From the NCBI RefSeq assembly GCF_001654925.1, contig NZ_LXER01000006.1:248001-312000 (forward strand): 64,000 nucleotides of DNA, given 5' to 3'. The notes under the pieces were generated by a model. The model was not told where the DNA came from and did no database searches. It worked only from the letters and a program-made list of their open reading frames with translations. How positions within the stretch are numbered: the stretch's first letter is position 1; each line of letters opens with the position of its first letter. The translations under genes were made by a program, and so were the position numbers. This document shows positions 1 through 7,677 of this stretch, piece by piece. The stretch comes from Buttiauxella brennerae ATCC 51605 (GTDB lineage Bacteria; Pseudomonadota; Gammaproteobacteria; Enterobacterales; Enterobacteriaceae).

Positions 1-132
1 ATGAGAATGAATCCCGCGAGCATCGGCATAAACCAGCACTTCGGCTACGGTCGCTGCATGTTCTTCCTTGAGCCCAGCCACAGATAATTTGGTTGTAATT
101 AACTGCTGGAGTGTTTCCCGACTGATTTTCAT
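1..132 (-). CDS. allD: Ureidoglycolate dehydrogenase, N-terminal part (cut by window edge)
   Basis: Only the first 44 codons are present; the gene runs off the left edge. The translated start (MKISRETLQQLITTKL...) and the segment VAEVLVYADARGIHSH match the N-terminus of E. coli AllD, an NAD-dependent malate/lactate-dehydrogenase-family enzyme that oxidises ureidoglycolate to oxalurate in anaerobic allantoin use. A GGAAGG ribosome binding site lies just upstream of the ATG. It is divergent from fdrA, the same arrangement as in E. coli. The product of AllD, oxalurate, is the substrate of the carbamoyltransferase thought to be encoded by the next genes. Confidence 0.93.
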   Translation of the reverse strand, partial: MKISRETLQQLITTKLSVAGLKEEHAATVAEVLVYADARGIHSH

Positions 133-428
133 CTGCCTTCCTTCTGTTACGGATAGAGCTTTATTTTGCGGATAACATACCTGTTGGCTTGATAAAAATT
201 GTGATCTGCATGGGTATATTTCTATTGTTAGAATTAATTTGATGATAGCGGTGTTTTCTGTAACTAATTTCTATTAATGGCTTTTTAGTGAAATATTAAA
301 TAATCCCTGCGCCACTGTTTGAATAAGTTTGCTAATAAATTTGTTGTGATATTTGTCACCTTAATTAAAGGGTTGAAGAAATAACCTGCAGGCCATTCAA
401 CAGGCTTTTCGGTGATGAGGAATTATCA
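133..428. promoter_or_regulatory. allD/fdrA divergent promoter region
   Basis: This AT-rich 296-base gap separates the divergent allD and fdrA genes. It contains a near-consensus CRP-type site (listed separately) and the fdrA ribosome binding site (GATGAGGA). In E. coli the regulator AllS acts on the allD promoter; I could not identify an AllS site by eye. No coding sequence is apparent. Confidence 0.6.
345..360. promoter_or_regulatory. Candidate CRP (cAMP receptor protein) site upstream of fdrA
   Basis: TGTGA, six bases, TCACC: nine of ten core positions of the CRP consensus TGTGA-N6-TCACA with the correct spacing. The centre is about 76 bases before the fdrA start codon, a plausible activator position. 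The match is seen directly; binding is inferred. Confidence 0.55.
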
Positions 429-2090
429 ATGATTCACGCCTTTATTAAGAAAGGATGTTTTCAGGACTCGGTCAGCTTAATGCTTATATCTCGTAAGCTG
501 AGCGAAACCGAAGGTGTCGATGATGTTTCGGTAATGATGGGCACGCCTGCTAATAAGACGCTGCTCGAAAACACAGGCTTCTGGCATACAGATTTTGCCG
601 GGGCAACGCCTAACGATATTTGTGTGGCCATTCGCAGTGAGAATGAAGATGCCGCGATTGTGCAACTCATTTGCCAGCAACTTGACGCAGCGCTTGAAGG
701 CGTCGGGCAGGCGGGTGGCAATGGGCAAAAACTGGTGCAGGCAAGGCGTTGGGAAAGTGCCTGCCAGAAGCTGCCAAACGCTAACCTGGCGCTAATTTCC
801 ATTGCCGGGGAGTATGCGGCACAGCTCGCAAACCAGGTGCTGGACAGTGACAAGAACGTGATGATTTTCTCCGATAACGTCACGCTTGAAGATGAAATTG
901 CCCTGAAAACCAAAGCCCGTGAAAAAGGCCTGATTGTGATGGGGCCGGACTGCGGCACCACGATTGTGGCAGGCACTCCGCTCGCATTTGCCAACGTGAT
1001 GCCACTGGGCAATATCGGTGTGATTGGCGCATCCGGTACCGGGATTCAGGAACTGATTTCGCAAATCGCATTGGGCGGTGAAGGTATCACCCATGCTTTA
1101 GGTCTTGGCGGGCGTGATTTATCGGCTCAGGTTGGCGGAATTAGTGCATTAACTGCATTAGAGATGCTCAGTGCTGATGCACAAAGTCAGGTATTGGCGT
1201 TTGTCTCAAAACCTCCAGCCGAAGGGGTGCGTACTAAAGTGATCGCCGCGATGCAAGCGCAAAGCAAACCGGTAGTGGCCTTGTTCCTTGGTCATAAATC
1301 AGCAATTAGGCGCGACGGTAATATCTGGTTTGCCGACACTATCGATGAAGCTGCGCGAATAGCCTGCCTGCTTGCCAATGTTGAACGTGAGCGCTCACTT
1401 TCTCCAAACGTGGTTGGCGGCAAAATCAGTGGTCTGTTTACTGGTGGTACGCTGGCGGCGGAAACCGCCATGTTACTGGCAGAACAACTTGGTGTTGAAG
1501 CGGACGATACCCATCATCATGGCACCATGCTGGATGCAGACGGCCATCGCGTTATCGATCTGGGTGATGATTTTTATACCGTTGGTAAGCCGCATCCAAT
1601 GATTGACCCTTCCACGCGTAATCAAATGATTAAAGATCTGGCAAACCAGCCGCAGGTCAGCGTGTTGCTGCTCGACGTAGTGATTGGTTACGGCGCACAA
1701 GAAGATCCTGCTGGCACTCTGGCCGAGGCTATTTCTACGCTCAAAGCCAAACGCACCACGCCTTTATCCATTATCGCCACCGTCACCGGGACCGAACAAG
1801 ACCCGCAATGCCGTTTGAAACAACGCGCGATTTTGCGTGAGGCGGGCGTTGTGGTGATGGACACCCTGCCGCAAGCCACGTTGTTGGCCAGTTTACTAAT
1901 CCAGTGCGCACCTGTTTCCATCGCTGAATCCGCACCTTCGCTGCTGGATGGCGTGGCGGTGATCAACGCCGGATTACGCAGTTTTGCTGTGGATTTACAA
2001 GCTACCGTTACGCCGGTGGTGCATTTTCAGTGGGCGCCAGTTGCCGGTGGCAATCCCCATCTGGCCTGTTTATTAGCTCGTTTACAGTAA
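429..2090 (+). CDS. fdrA: FdrA, acyl-CoA synthetase-like subunit of the oxamate carbamoyltransferase cluster
   Basis: The 553-residue protein matches E. coli FdrA in length and start (MIHAFIKKGCFQDSV). It resembles succinyl-CoA synthetase alpha and beta modules: a nucleotide-binding-like stretch GVIGASGTG near residue 200, MGPDCGT at about 171-177, GLFTGGT near 335 and a histidine triplet near 362. Recent work links FdrA-YlbE-YlbF (also called AllF, AllG, AllH) to oxamate carbamoyltransferase, which splits oxalurate into oxamate and carbamoyl phosphate. The ATG follows a GAGGA site. ylbE starts nine bases after its stop, and a carbamate kinase gene closes the set, fitting ATP recovery from oxalurate. 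Confidence 0.93.
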   Translation: MIHAFIKKGCFQDSVSLMLISRKLSETEGVDDVSVMMGTPANKTLLENTGFWHTDFAGATPNDICVAIRSENEDAAIVQLICQQLDAALEGVGQAGGNGQKLVQARRWESACQKLPNANLALISIAGEYAAQLANQVLDSDKNVMIFSDNVTLEDEIALKTKAREKGLIVMGPDCGTTIVAGTPLAFANVMPLGNIGVIGASGTGIQELISQIALGGEGITHALGLGGRDLSAQVGGISALTALEMLSADAQSQVLAFVSKPPAEGVRTKVIAAMQAQSKPVVALFLGHKSAIRRDGNIWFADTIDEAARIACLLANVERERSLSPNVVGGKISGLFTGGTLAAETAMLLAEQLGVEADDTHHHGTMLDADGHRVIDLGDDFYTVGKPHPMIDPSTRNQMIKDLANQPQVSVLLLDVVIGYGAQEDPAGTLAEAISTLKAKRTTPLSIIATVTGTEQDPQCRLKQRAILREAGVVVMDTLPQATLLASLLIQCAPVSIAESAPSLLDGVAVINAGLRSFAVDLQATVTPVVHFQWAPVAGGNPHLACLLARLQ

Positions 2091-2099
2091 GAGGTTGAT

Positions 2100-3359
2100 A
2101 TGACTACATCTGTGGCGCAAGCCAACACCGCAGTGATTGAACGTATTCGCAAAGCCCGTCCGCACTGGCTGGATGTCAAACCTGCGGGTTCGCTGATTAG
2201 CGTGTTAAGCCGTGGAATGACGTTATTGCATGCAGGCCCGCCAATGGCTTGGGAAAACATGACTGGTCCGATGAAAGGTGCCTGCATTGGTGCATGTCTG
2301 TTCGAAGGCTGGGCGAAAGATGAGGCGCAGGCGCTGCAATTACTGGCGGGTGGAGATGTTACTTTTGTGCCTTGCCACCACGTTAATGCCGTTGGCCCGA
2401 TGGGCGGGATCACCTCGGCGCACATGCCGATGCTGGTGGTGGAAAATATCACTGACGGCAACCGTGCCTACTGCAACCTCAACGAAGGTATCGGTAAAGT
2501 GATGCGTTTTGGCGCTTACGGTGAAGATGTGCAGGCGCGCCATCGCTGGATGCGTGATGTGCTGGCTCCGGTATTGAGCGCCGCACTTTCGCACATGGAA
2601 CGAGGAATTGACCTGACCGCCATGATGGCGCAGGGCATCACGATGGGCGATGAGTTTCACCAGCGTAATATCGCCACTTCAGCTCTGCTGATGCGCACGC
2701 TGGCGCCGCACATTATTCGCCTGAATCACGATAAAGCCGAGCTTGCGCAAGTGATGGATTTCTTGAGCGTTACCGACCAGTTCTTCCTCAACCTGGCGAT
2801 GGCGTATTGCAAAGCTGCAATGGATGCGGGTGCGGAAATAAAAGCGGGCAGCATTGTGACGGCGATGACGCGCAACGGGCATGAGTTTGGCATCCGCGTC
2901 AGCGGGCTGGGCGACCGCTGGTTCACGGCTCCCGTCAATACGCCTCAGGGGTTGTTCTTCACCGGTTATTCCCAGGAGCAGGCCAACCCGGATATGGGCG
3001 ATAGCGCCATTACCGAAACCTTCGGCATTGGTGGTGCAGCCATGATTGCCGCACCGGGCGTGACGCGCTTTGTCGGCGCTGGTGGAATGGACGCCGCGCA
3101 AACCGTTTCTGAAGAGATGGCGGAGATTTTCCTCGAACGCAATATGCAGCTCACTATTCCAGGTTGGGATTTCCAGGGCGCGTGTCTAGGTCTGGATATT
3201 CGCCGCATCGTCGAAACTGGGATTACACCGCTGATTAATACCGGCATCGCTCATAAAGAAGCGGGGGTTGGGCAAATCGGTGCGGGTACGGTACGTGCAC
3301 CACTGGCCTGTTTTGAGCAGGCGCTAGAAGCACTGGCCGCTGCGATGAACGTTGCCTGA
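2100..3359 (+). CDS. ylbE: YlbE, DUF1116 protein of the oxamate carbamoyltransferase cluster
   Basis: This 419-residue DUF1116 protein is the second gene of the fdrA operon. In E. coli K-12 ylbE is interrupted by a frameshift; here the frame is continuous. Glycine-rich stretches include GGDVTFVPCHH near residue 83 and FGIGGAAMIAAPGV about 310. It follows fdrA by nine bases with a GAGG ribosome binding site, so it is probably co-transcribed. By family knowledge it should act with FdrA and YlbF in carbamoyl transfer from oxalurate. The assignment is firm; its individual catalytic role cannot be read from the sequence. Confidence 0.92.
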   Translation: MTTSVAQANTAVIERIRKARPHWLDVKPAGSLISVLSRGMTLLHAGPPMAWENMTGPMKGACIGACLFEGWAKDEAQALQLLAGGDVTFVPCHHVNAVGPMGGITSAHMPMLVVENITDGNRAYCNLNEGIGKVMRFGAYGEDVQARHRWMRDVLAPVLSAALSHMERGIDLTAMMAQGITMGDEFHQRNIATSALLMRTLAPHIIRLNHDKAELAQVMDFLSVTDQFFLNLAMAYCKAAMDAGAEIKAGSIVTAMTRNGHEFGIRVSGLGDRWFTAPVNTPQGLFFTGYSQEQANPDMGDSAITETFGIGGAAMIAAPGVTRFVGAGGMDAAQTVSEEMAEIFLERNMQLTIPGWDFQGACLGLDIRRIVETGITPLINTGIAHKEAGVGQIGAGTVRAPLACFEQALEALAAAMNVA

Positions 3360-3366
3360 AACGACG

Positions 3367-4164
3367 ATGATTAACGTACAAGCCAGTAGTCTGCATGCTC
3401 CATATCACCTTGATAACTGGCAGGTGGCGGGGGTTTATACCCGCGCCATCAATCTGGCAGGGCAGTCAGGGAATTTGTTGACCTTGCAGCGAGCAGGAAA
3501 CGGCATCAGCCCGATGAGCTGGATTTTGCGCCACCAGGATTTTGACCGTTTACGGGAAAAATTGCTCTCAGGCTGTACGGTGGAAGTCAATCCTTATGGC
3601 CTTATGTTTGGCAAATTGCAAGTTCACGCGCCGCAAAGACGCTATTCATTGCGCTTGCCGCTAACAAACAGCCCCCGACAGCTTGCGCCTGAATATCTCA
3701 ATCGAGGCGAGGAAACGGGACTTTACGGGCCGCTGTATGCGGCAATTTCCCAACCGTTAGATAAGCAGTTACTCAAGTTGTCGCGGTTGTTTCGTCAATC
3801 GCTTCGCGGGCGAAAAGTGGACTGGTCGGGTCATTTGGGAAAAGGGCCGGGGCTAACGCCCACTCATGATGATTTGCTGGTGGGAATGTTACTGGCTGCA
3901 AGGCTCAACGGCAGGCAGACGGATGATCATTTTTTTGCGGCCTCCGGCAGTCTGCGCGCCGCCACCACCACGGTTAGCGTGGCCTATTTAGAGTACGCCG
4001 CCCGGGGCATTTTCTCCTCGCCGCTACTACATTTTGCTTACGCCCTGATCAACAACGAGCGCCAACAGATTGCGCTGGAAAAACTTTTGTCCCTTGGCCA
4101 TACCTCCGGTGCGGATACGTTACTGGGGTTCTGGTTGGGGCAACAGGCTATCCGATTATTATAA
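3367..4164 (+). CDS. ylbF: YlbF (AllH-like), third protein of the oxamate carbamoyltransferase cluster
   Basis: About 265 residues from the ATG at 3367; a TTG at 3352 overlapping the end of ylbE would add five residues. E. coli YlbF starts in a similar way (M-T-I-I versus M-I-N), so I prefer the ATG, although no strong ribosome binding site is visible and coupling to ylbE is likely. The signature GKGPGLTPTHDD lies near residue 156, and the C-terminus LGHTSGADTLLGFWLGQQ matches E. coli closely. Contiguous with fdrA, ylbE and the carbamate kinase gene, it is part of the same functional unit. Confidence 0.9.
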   Translation: MINVQASSLHAPYHLDNWQVAGVYTRAINLAGQSGNLLTLQRAGNGISPMSWILRHQDFDRLREKLLSGCTVEVNPYGLMFGKLQVHAPQRRYSLRLPLTNSPRQLAPEYLNRGEETGLYGPLYAAISQPLDKQLLKLSRLFRQSLRGRKVDWSGHLGKGPGLTPTHDDLLVGMLLAARLNGRQTDDHFFAASGSLRAATTTVSVAYLEYAARGIFSSPLLHFAYALINNERQQIALEKLLSLGHTSGADTLLGFWLGQQAIRLL

Positions 4165-4175
4165 AAGGATTCGTT

Positions 4176-5078
4176 ATGAAAACTCTGGTCGTCGCCCTTG
4201 GCGGCAACGCATTGCTGCAGCGCGGGGAAGCGCTGACGGTCGATAATCAGTACCGTAACATTGATAAAGTGGCTGCCACACTCGGGCAATTAGCCAAAAA
4301 GTATCGCCTGGCGTTAGTGCATGGCAATGGCCCTCAAGTGGGTCTACTGGCGTTACAAAATATGGCTTATCAGGAAGTGGCACCGTATCCGCTAGATGTG
4401 CTGGTAGCAGAAAGCCAGGGGATGATTGGCTATATGCTGGCACAACGGCTGGCTCAAAAAGCGGACTCACCACCCGTGACCACGGTACTAACACGCATGA
4501 TGGTGGACCGTAATGATCCGGCGTTTGAAAGTCCTGAGAAGTTTATTGGCCCGGTGTATGACCCCGCACAGCAGGCTCAGCTCGAAAGCCAGTATGGCTG
4601 GGTGATGAAAGCCGATGGCCGTTATTTGCGCCGTGTTGTTCCATCGCCCGCACCAATAAAAATCGTCGACAGCGAGGCCATTGAACTCCTGCTGCAAAAT
4701 AATCACATCGTGATTTGTAGCGGTGGTGGCGGTGTAGCGATGGTGGAAGGCGAAGCGGGTGCTCAGGGTGTGGACGCGGTCATTGATAAAGACTTGTCCG
4801 CCGCGTTGTTAGCTCAGCAAATTGGTGCCGATGGGTTGGTGATTCTGACCGATGCTGATGCGGTTTATCAGCACTGGGGCACGCCAGAGCAGTGCGCCAT
4901 TCGCCACGCCACACCGGATGAGCTGGCACCGTTTGCCAAATCTGATGGTTCGATGGGGCCAAAAGTGGCTGCGGTCAGCGATTTTGTTCGTAGACTGGGT
5001 AAACCCGCTTACATTGGGGCGTTACATCAGATTGATGAGATCCTTGCGGGCAAAGCGGGGACCTGTATCTCGATGTGA
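4176..5078 (+). CDS. ybcF: Carbamate kinase (YbcF/AllK type)
   Basis: The 300-residue protein has amino-acid-kinase motifs: LGGNALLQRG at the N-terminus, HGNGPQVGLL near residue 51, and ILTDADAVY near 225. Carbamate kinase transfers the phosphate of carbamoyl phosphate to ADP, giving ATP, ammonia and CO2. It starts 11 bases after ylbF with an AAAGGA site and closes the fdrA operon, as in E. coli, where purK follows directly. Here about 9 kb of other genes, preceded by an insertion-sequence relic, lies between ybcF and the mnmH-purK block. Confidence 0.94.
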   Translation: MKTLVVALGGNALLQRGEALTVDNQYRNIDKVAATLGQLAKKYRLALVHGNGPQVGLLALQNMAYQEVAPYPLDVLVAESQGMIGYMLAQRLAQKADSPPVTTVLTRMMVDRNDPAFESPEKFIGPVYDPAQQAQLESQYGWVMKADGRYLRRVVPSPAPIKIVDSEAIELLLQNNHIVICSGGGGVAMVEGEAGAQGVDAVIDKDLSAALLAQQIGADGLVILTDADAVYQHWGTPEQCAIRHATPDELAPFAKSDGSMGPKVAAVSDFVRRLGKPAYIGALHQIDEILAGKAGTCISM

Positions 5079-5100
5079 TTTTTGTGGCGGATATCGCTAA

Positions 5101-5150
5101 TGTATGACCGGTCACATAGGTTACAGATCAGACCGGCCACACAGGTAACA
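5101..5150. repeat. Insertion-sequence terminal region with a 20-bp direct repeat
   Basis: Two 20-base copies of GACCGGtCACAtAGGTtACA, differing at three positions, begin at 5106 and 5131 (25-base spacing). The left boundary begins TGTATGACC. Such terminal repeats are typical of insertion-sequence ends, and the adjacent reverse-strand relic (5184-5352) reads as the end of an IS481-like transposase, so 5101 is probably the true outer edge of the element. No target duplication could be located because the other end is missing. Confidence 0.6.
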
Positions 5151-5169
5151 CATTCCATCTAATCTATCC

Positions 5170-5215
5170 GGATGAGACTTTGCTTACGTCTGTCGTAGCA
5201 AGCAAAGTCTCATCC
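5170..5215. repeat. Perfect 16-bp inverted repeat (stem-loop) at the end of the transposase relic
   Basis: Arms 5170-5185 and 5200-5215 are perfectly complementary (GGATGAGACTTTGCTT and its complement) with a 14-base loop that can extend the stem. It overlaps the last codons of the transposase relic on the reverse strand. There is no T-run beyond it, so a simple terminator is not obvious; it may be a structural or protective part of the element. Confidence 0.6.
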
Positions 5216-5352
5216 TGTTAAATATTATCGCATCAAGCCCGTCGGCACGCTCTTCCAGCATCACATATTCTCCCCTCAGCGCCTGATTCAGGAAAATCGC
5301 TTACCCATGTAGATGTCACCTTTGCTCCGTACCTGTGTGGCAGGCACCGATA
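5184..5352 (-). pseudogene. IS481-family-like transposase relic, C-terminal part
   Basis: Read on the reverse strand, the segment encodes SVPATQVRSKGDIYMGKRF and then, after a single-base frame change, FLNQALRGEYVMLEERADG followed by about 16 residues to a stop at 5184. A block of the form G-I-Y-G...YL..AL.GE.V.L.E..DG is characteristic of the C-terminus of IS481-type DDE transposases. There is no DDE core, so only the tail survives. It lies between the carbamate kinase gene and the mesXD genes, at the point where E. coli synteny breaks. Confidence 0.6.
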
Positions 5353-5357
5353 GAACA

Positions 5358-5370
5358 TGAAAATCATTCA
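5358..5370. promoter_or_regulatory. Consensus MetR box upstream of mesXD
   Basis: TGAA-AATCA-TTCA matches the MetR consensus TGAANNTNNTTCA exactly and sits inside a longer inverted repeat (GAACATGA at 5353-5360 and TCATGTTC at 5368-5375). It is about 175 bases before the mesX start. MetR activates methionine synthase genes with homocysteine as co-effector, so control of a methionine synthase operon fits. Confidence 0.65.
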
Positions 5371-5545
5371 TGTTCACTGAAATTTAATCACTTTTACTCA
5401 ACTCATGACTCTGTCATAAATAACCTACTGCACTGAGTTATAGACAATATGAAAGCTTCTGAATAAAAACCTTAAAATAAAATGCAGTCATGCTGAAAAA
5501 GCAAAAATAAATTCAGGTTTTATCAGAAATCAGGAAACCATCGCG

Positions 5546-6523
5546 ATGAATAAAGAATTTACCTTTACTATTAAAAGCCTTTCTTTCGATGAGAATTACA
5601 ATCCATCTGAAAATACACGCATTACGACTAACTTCGCTAATTTAGCCAGAGGAAGTCAGCGCCAGCAGAATTTGCGCAATACCTTAAAGATGATTGATGA
5701 TCGTTTCAATTCTCTCGCACATTCCGATAACCCTGCAGGGGACCGTTATTGCGTCGAACTTGAAATCATTTCTGTTGAGATGGATGTTGAAGGCAAGGGC
5801 GACACCTTCCCGGTGATTGAAATATTGAAAACAAATATTGTCGATCAAAAAACTAACGCGCGCATTGAAGGCATTGTAGGGAATAACTTCTCCTCTTATG
5901 TACGAGATTACGATTTTAGCGTATTGCTGTTAGAGCATAACAAGAATAGTGCCGCGTTTAGCACGCCAGATAATTTTGGTGATTTGCATGGCAACATATT
6001 CAAATGCTTCATTAACTCAAATGCTTACACAGAGCGCTTTAAGAAACCACCGGTTATATGTTTAAGCGTGTCCAGTAAAAACACTTACCACCGCACTGAA
6101 AATCAGCATCCTGTATTGGGTGTTGAGTACCAACAAAATGAACCCTCCATGACCGACCACTATTTTAATAAAATGGGCTTACAGGCACGCTATTTTATGC
6201 CGCCAAATAGTGTTGCGCCGCTGGCTTTCTATTTTGTGGGTGATTTAACTGGCGATTACACGGATCTTGAACTGACGGGTACCATTAGTACGATGGAAAC
6301 CTTTCAAAAGATTTATCGTCCTGAAATTTATAATGCTCATTCTGTAGCAGGAAAAGAGTATCAACCTAGCTTGAATCAACAGGATTATTCATTAACTCAA
6401 ATTGTTTATGATCGAGAAGAACGCAGCCATTTAGCGATTGAACAGGGCAGGTTTACAGAAGAGAACTTCATCAAACCATACCGAACTCTCCTTGAGCAAT
6501 GGTCCGCTAACTACGTTCTTTGA
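5546..6523 (+). CDS. mesX: DUF1852 protein MesX, partner of folate-independent methionine synthase
   Basis: The 325-residue protein (start MNKEFTFTIKSLSFDENYNP) belongs to DUF1852. That family has been genetically linked to MesD-type folate-independent methionine synthases, where DUF1852 was named MesX and is needed for activity; its chemistry is unknown. No signal peptide or membrane segment is visible, so it should be cytosolic. The ATG has an AGGAAA site. mesD follows with only a short gap, and a MetR box precedes the pair. The identification rests on family resemblance and on the adjacent MetE-like gene. The flanking insertion-sequence relic suggests the pair was acquired. Confidence 0.8.
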   Translation: MNKEFTFTIKSLSFDENYNPSENTRITTNFANLARGSQRQQNLRNTLKMIDDRFNSLAHSDNPAGDRYCVELEIISVEMDVEGKGDTFPVIEILKTNIVDQKTNARIEGIVGNNFSSYVRDYDFSVLLLEHNKNSAAFSTPDNFGDLHGNIFKCFINSNAYTERFKKPPVICLSVSSKNTYHRTENQHPVLGVEYQQNEPSMTDHYFNKMGLQARYFMPPNSVAPLAFYFVGDLTGDYTDLELTGTISTMETFQKIYRPEIYNAHSVAGKEYQPSLNQQDYSLTQIVYDREERSHLAIEQGRFTEENFIKPYRTLLEQWSANYVL

Positions 6524-6549
6524 TTATCAAAAATATAAGGTTATCTATT

Positions 6550-7581
6550 ATGAAAATATTATTACCGACGTCGACTGCGGGCAGTTTACCGAAACCTTCC
6601 TGGCTTGCACAACCTGAGACACTTTGGTCACCGTGGAAATTACAGGGCGATGAATTAATTGACGGCAAACAAGATGCTTTACGTTTGTGCCTGCAAGATC
6701 AACTGCATGCAGGTATTGATATCGTCAGCGACGGAGAGCAAACGCGCCAGCATTTTGTCACAACCTTTATTGAGCACCTGAGTGGCGTTGATTTTGAGAA
6801 ACGTGAGATTGTGAAAATTCGCAATCGCTACGATGCCAGCGTTCCTACGGTTGTTGGCCCTGTGTCCCGCCAGAAGCCTGTTTTTGTTGAAGATGCCAAG
6901 TTCTTACGCCAGCAAACCAGCCAACCCATTAAATGGGCGCTACCAGGTCCGATGACCATGATCGATACGCTTTATGATAGCCATTATAAAAGTCGTGAAA
7001 AACTCGCCTGGGAATTTGCCACAATTCTTAATCAAGAAGCCAGAGAATTAGAGGCTGCGGGGGTCGATATTATCCAGTTTGATGAACCGGCATTTAATGT
7101 GTTTTTTGATGAGGTGAATGACTGGGGAATTGCCGCTTTAGAAAGAGCGGTTGAAGGGCTGAAATGTGAAACGGCGGTGCATATTTGCTATGGCTATGGC
7201 ATCAAAGCCAATACCGACTGGAAAAAGACGCTGGGCTCAGAATGGCGGCAATATGAGGAATTTTTCCCAAAATTGCAGGCCTCTAATATCGATATCATTT
7301 CCCTGGAATGTCAAAACTCCCGAGTTCCAATGGATCTCATTGAACTTATCCGGGGTAAAAAAGTGATGGTCGGAGCCATTGATGTGGCAACCAATACCAT
7401 TGAGACACCAGAAGAAGTCGCGAATACGCTGCGAAAAGCGTTGCAGTTTGTCGATGCCGACAAGCTCTATCCAAGTACTAACTGCGGCATGACGCCGTTA
7501 TCTCGCCGGGTCGCAAGAGGCAAGTTGAGTGCGTTAAGTGCTGGCGCGGAAATTGTTCGCAGAGAACTCTCGGCTAAATAA
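6550..7581 (+). CDS. mesD: Core methionine synthase MesD (MetE C-terminal-domain family)
   Basis: A 343-residue protein with the fold of the MetE catalytic domain but no N-terminal half. Likely zinc ligands are H211 and C213 (VHICYGYG), E253 (SLECQNS) and C312 (TNCGMTPLS); DGEQTR lies near 61 and QFDEPAF near 176. Short MetE-like proteins beside DUF1852 form the MesD type, which methylates homocysteine without methyltetrahydrofolate; the methyl donor is not established. I chose ATG 6550, with ATAAGG nine bases upstream, over an in-frame TTG at 6520 that overlaps mesX. It ends before a strong terminator hairpin. Confidence 0.82.
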   Translation: MKILLPTSTAGSLPKPSWLAQPETLWSPWKLQGDELIDGKQDALRLCLQDQLHAGIDIVSDGEQTRQHFVTTFIEHLSGVDFEKREIVKIRNRYDASVPTVVGPVSRQKPVFVEDAKFLRQQTSQPIKWALPGPMTMIDTLYDSHYKSREKLAWEFATILNQEARELEAAGVDIIQFDEPAFNVFFDEVNDWGIAALERAVEGLKCETAVHICYGYGIKANTDWKKTLGSEWRQYEEFFPKLQASNIDIISLECQNSRVPMDLIELIRGKKVMVGAIDVATNTIETPEEVANTLRKALQFVDADKLYPSTNCGMTPLSRRVARGKLSALSAGAEIVRRELSAK

Positions 7582-7605
7582 TGGCGGCCAAAAAATAGAT
7601 TCCTG

Positions 7606-7640
7606 AAGGAAACTCACTGCCGGTTGAGTTTCCTTTCGCC
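7606..7640. terminator. Bidirectional terminator between mesD and the ArsR operon
   Basis: Perfect 11-base arms AAGGAAACTCA (7606-7616) and complement (7625-7635) with an eight-base loop. It lies between convergent genes and can end transcription from both sides. Confidence 0.75.
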
Positions 7641-7677
7641 ACATTACCGTTCCCGCAACTACCGCGGCAATACAACA

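Noticed and set aside
461-1012. 183-codon open frame on the reverse strand inside fdrA
   Set aside because: It overlaps a well-recognised gene in antisense, has no recognisable domain and no ribosome binding site; typical of a GC-biased shadow frame. Similar long antisense frames inside ahpF, ylbE, fepA and entF were left out for the same reason.
5440-5475. Possible MetJ boxes upstream of mesX (AGACAATA and TGAAAGCT)
   Set aside because: The units match the met-box consensus poorly, unlike the MetR box at 5358.
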